Shown here: positions 57,376-64,000 of the stretch, piece after piece
Layout of the letters: the number at the start of each line of letters is the position of its first letter
Position numbering within the stretch: the stretch's first letter is position 1
Source: Gammaproteobacteria bacterium
Lineage (GTDB): Bacteria > Pseudomonadota > Gammaproteobacteria > Steroidobacterales > Woeseiaceae
Assembly: GCA_024640305.1 (NCBI GenBank)
Contig: JAHEFG010000043.1
Span: 1 to 64,000, forward strand
Reading direction: 5' to 3'
Length of the DNA stretch: 64,000 nt
Made by a program: the position numbers and the translations under genes
The notes under the pieces: model-generated
Seen by the model: the letters and a program-made list of their open reading frames with translations, nothing else
Told to the model about the DNA's origin: nothing
The model's database searches: none

Positions 57376-57870
57376 ATGTTCCGACGAAGCGTATTACGAA
57401 ACATGGTTCTGATTGCCATGGCGTTTGTGTTAACCGCGTGCACCGGTATGGAGACTGTAATCGACACGCCGGGCGTTAGCTTGAGGAACGTGACGGTTAC
57501 CAATCTGGGCTTCTCGAAACAGACATTTCTGCTCGATTTTGATGTTGTTAACCCCAACTCGTTTCCGCTTCCGGTAAGCGAAGTGTCCTATGCCATTGAG
57601 CTGGATGGGCACGGATTTGCAGCCGGTCAGACAGCAGCGGCTTTTGTCGTTCCCGCGCATGGTGATGGTGAGTTCGCGATCAGCGTGCAGCTGAACCTGC
57701 TTAAAACCGCACCGCAGCTTCTTTACGTTATCCGTGACGGTGTTCGCGGCGATATACCGTATGCGCTTACCGGCACACTGGCTCTCGATCTGCCGCTCAT
57801 AAAACCGGTGAACTTCAAGTCGACGGGCGAAATTCACCTGCAAGCGTCAAATTCGACGGTCGCACGATAA
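57376..57870 (+). CDS. LEA type 2 family lipoprotein
   Basis: This 164-residue protein has a lipobox Leu-Thr-Ala-Cys22. The mature domain is the LEA-2 (water-stress/hypersensitive-response) fold: Asn-Leu-Gly-Phe-Ser-Lys-Gln-Thr-Phe-Leu-Leu-Asp-Phe-Asp-Val-Val-Asn-Pro-Asn, followed by Pro-Leu-Pro-Val and a beta-sandwich to the end. Bacterial members are found in desiccation and osmotic stress settings, but function is mostly unproven. A possible promoter region of gltBD follows 259 bases without another gene. Confidence 0.85.
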   Translation: MFRRSVLRNMVLIAMAFVLTACTGMETVIDTPGVSLRNVTVTNLGFSKQTFLLDFDVVNPNSFPLPVSEVSYAIELDGHGFAAGQTAAAFVVPAHGDGEFAISVQLNLLKTAPQLLYVIRDGVRGDIPYALTGTLALDLPLIKPVNFKSTGEIHLQASNSTVAR

Positions 57871-57882
57871 ATTGCGAATATT

Positions 57883-57904
57883 TTTGGTTACGCGCGCAAC
57901 CAAA
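57883..57904. promoter_or_regulatory. Inverted repeat upstream of gltB
   Basis: TTTGGTT (57883-57889) pairs with AACCAAA (57898-57904) around eight bases, ACGCGCGC. It lies 13 bases after the LEA gene stop and about 225 bases before gltB. It could be a terminator-like hairpin for the LEA gene or an operator for gltBD. Confidence 0.35.
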
Positions 57905-58129
57905 TTTGCACGACCTGTTTTTTATCTGAAATAACCGCTGAACGCCCGAAATTAGGCCTGTTAAGGCTTTTTGCTGCGGTGCATTGGCCGTTGCCAGCCA
58001 TCGTGTCCTATACTATTTGGCTCGGGCAGCTACGGCGGTTTCCTGCTTGCAGCCCAACCCGGCACCTGGTGTGCCACCTCAACGAGAAACTCAGCGGGGC
58101 GCGCGACTGGCGTGACCCTCAGGGCGTCA

Positions 58130-63993
<5,864 letters not shown>

Positions 63994-64000
63994 CGCAACC

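Overview
The window reads as a chromosomal segment of a free-living, probably marine, gammaproteobacterium. The gene order smg-dprA-LysM divergent from def-fmt-rsmB-DUF4390-ntrY-ntrX is typical of that class, as are stand-alone peptide deformylase, SPOR and DUF3379 proteins, a proton-translocating PntAB and an aerobic HemF. I saw no rRNA, tRNA, CRISPR array, transposase or phage gene. The genus cannot be fixed from what is here.

Layout. 1-2.6 kb is accessory: the start of a leftward outer-membrane-type protein, an orphan lipoprotein flanked by two related imperfect inverted-repeat elements, a small membrane protein and a family-type hypothetical. 2.6-9.3 kb carries an MFS permease divergent from a glutamine-synthetase-like ligase, an SDR oxidoreductase, a cold-shock gene with promoter, long leader and terminator, a MOSC protein and an HD-domain protein. 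9.4-15.5 kb holds xthA, prlC, gor, aroE and hemB. 15.6-17.3 kb is the most interesting part: an ECF sigma factor, a DUF3379-type anti-sigma factor with a zinc-binding motif, and a secreted cysteine-repeat peptide resembling HvfA/bufferin-type metal-binding RiPP precursors. 17.4-23.3 kb holds tag, a large PA-domain subtilase behind an AhpD-like protein, and hemF.

23.3-29 kb (leftward) has tsaC, topA with a lysine tail, smg, dprA and a LysM protein; 29-36 kb (rightward) has def, fmt, rsmB, DUF4390 and an NtrY/NtrX-type two-component pair whose regulator lacks the sigma-54 contact loop. 36-42 kb (leftward) has a CapA-like lipoprotein, a SPOR protein, argS and priA. 42-43.7 kb is a second sigma/anti-sigma operon ending in a DUF3106 protein. 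Then come pntAB (NADPH supply), an HNH nuclease, a PolI-type 5' nuclease and a short fructosamine-kinase-like protein, a VOC protein and hemH, a thiolase, a MATE pump, a predicted Tat-exported flavin oxidase, DUF924, two small lipoproteins and gltBD (NADPH-dependent ammonia assimilation).

Three heme genes (hemB, hemF, hemH) lie apart, each in a 4-base stop/start overlap with a non-heme gene. Gor, PntAB and GltBD link to NADPH metabolism. Starts were chosen by ribosome-binding site and family alignment from memory; no database search was possible.
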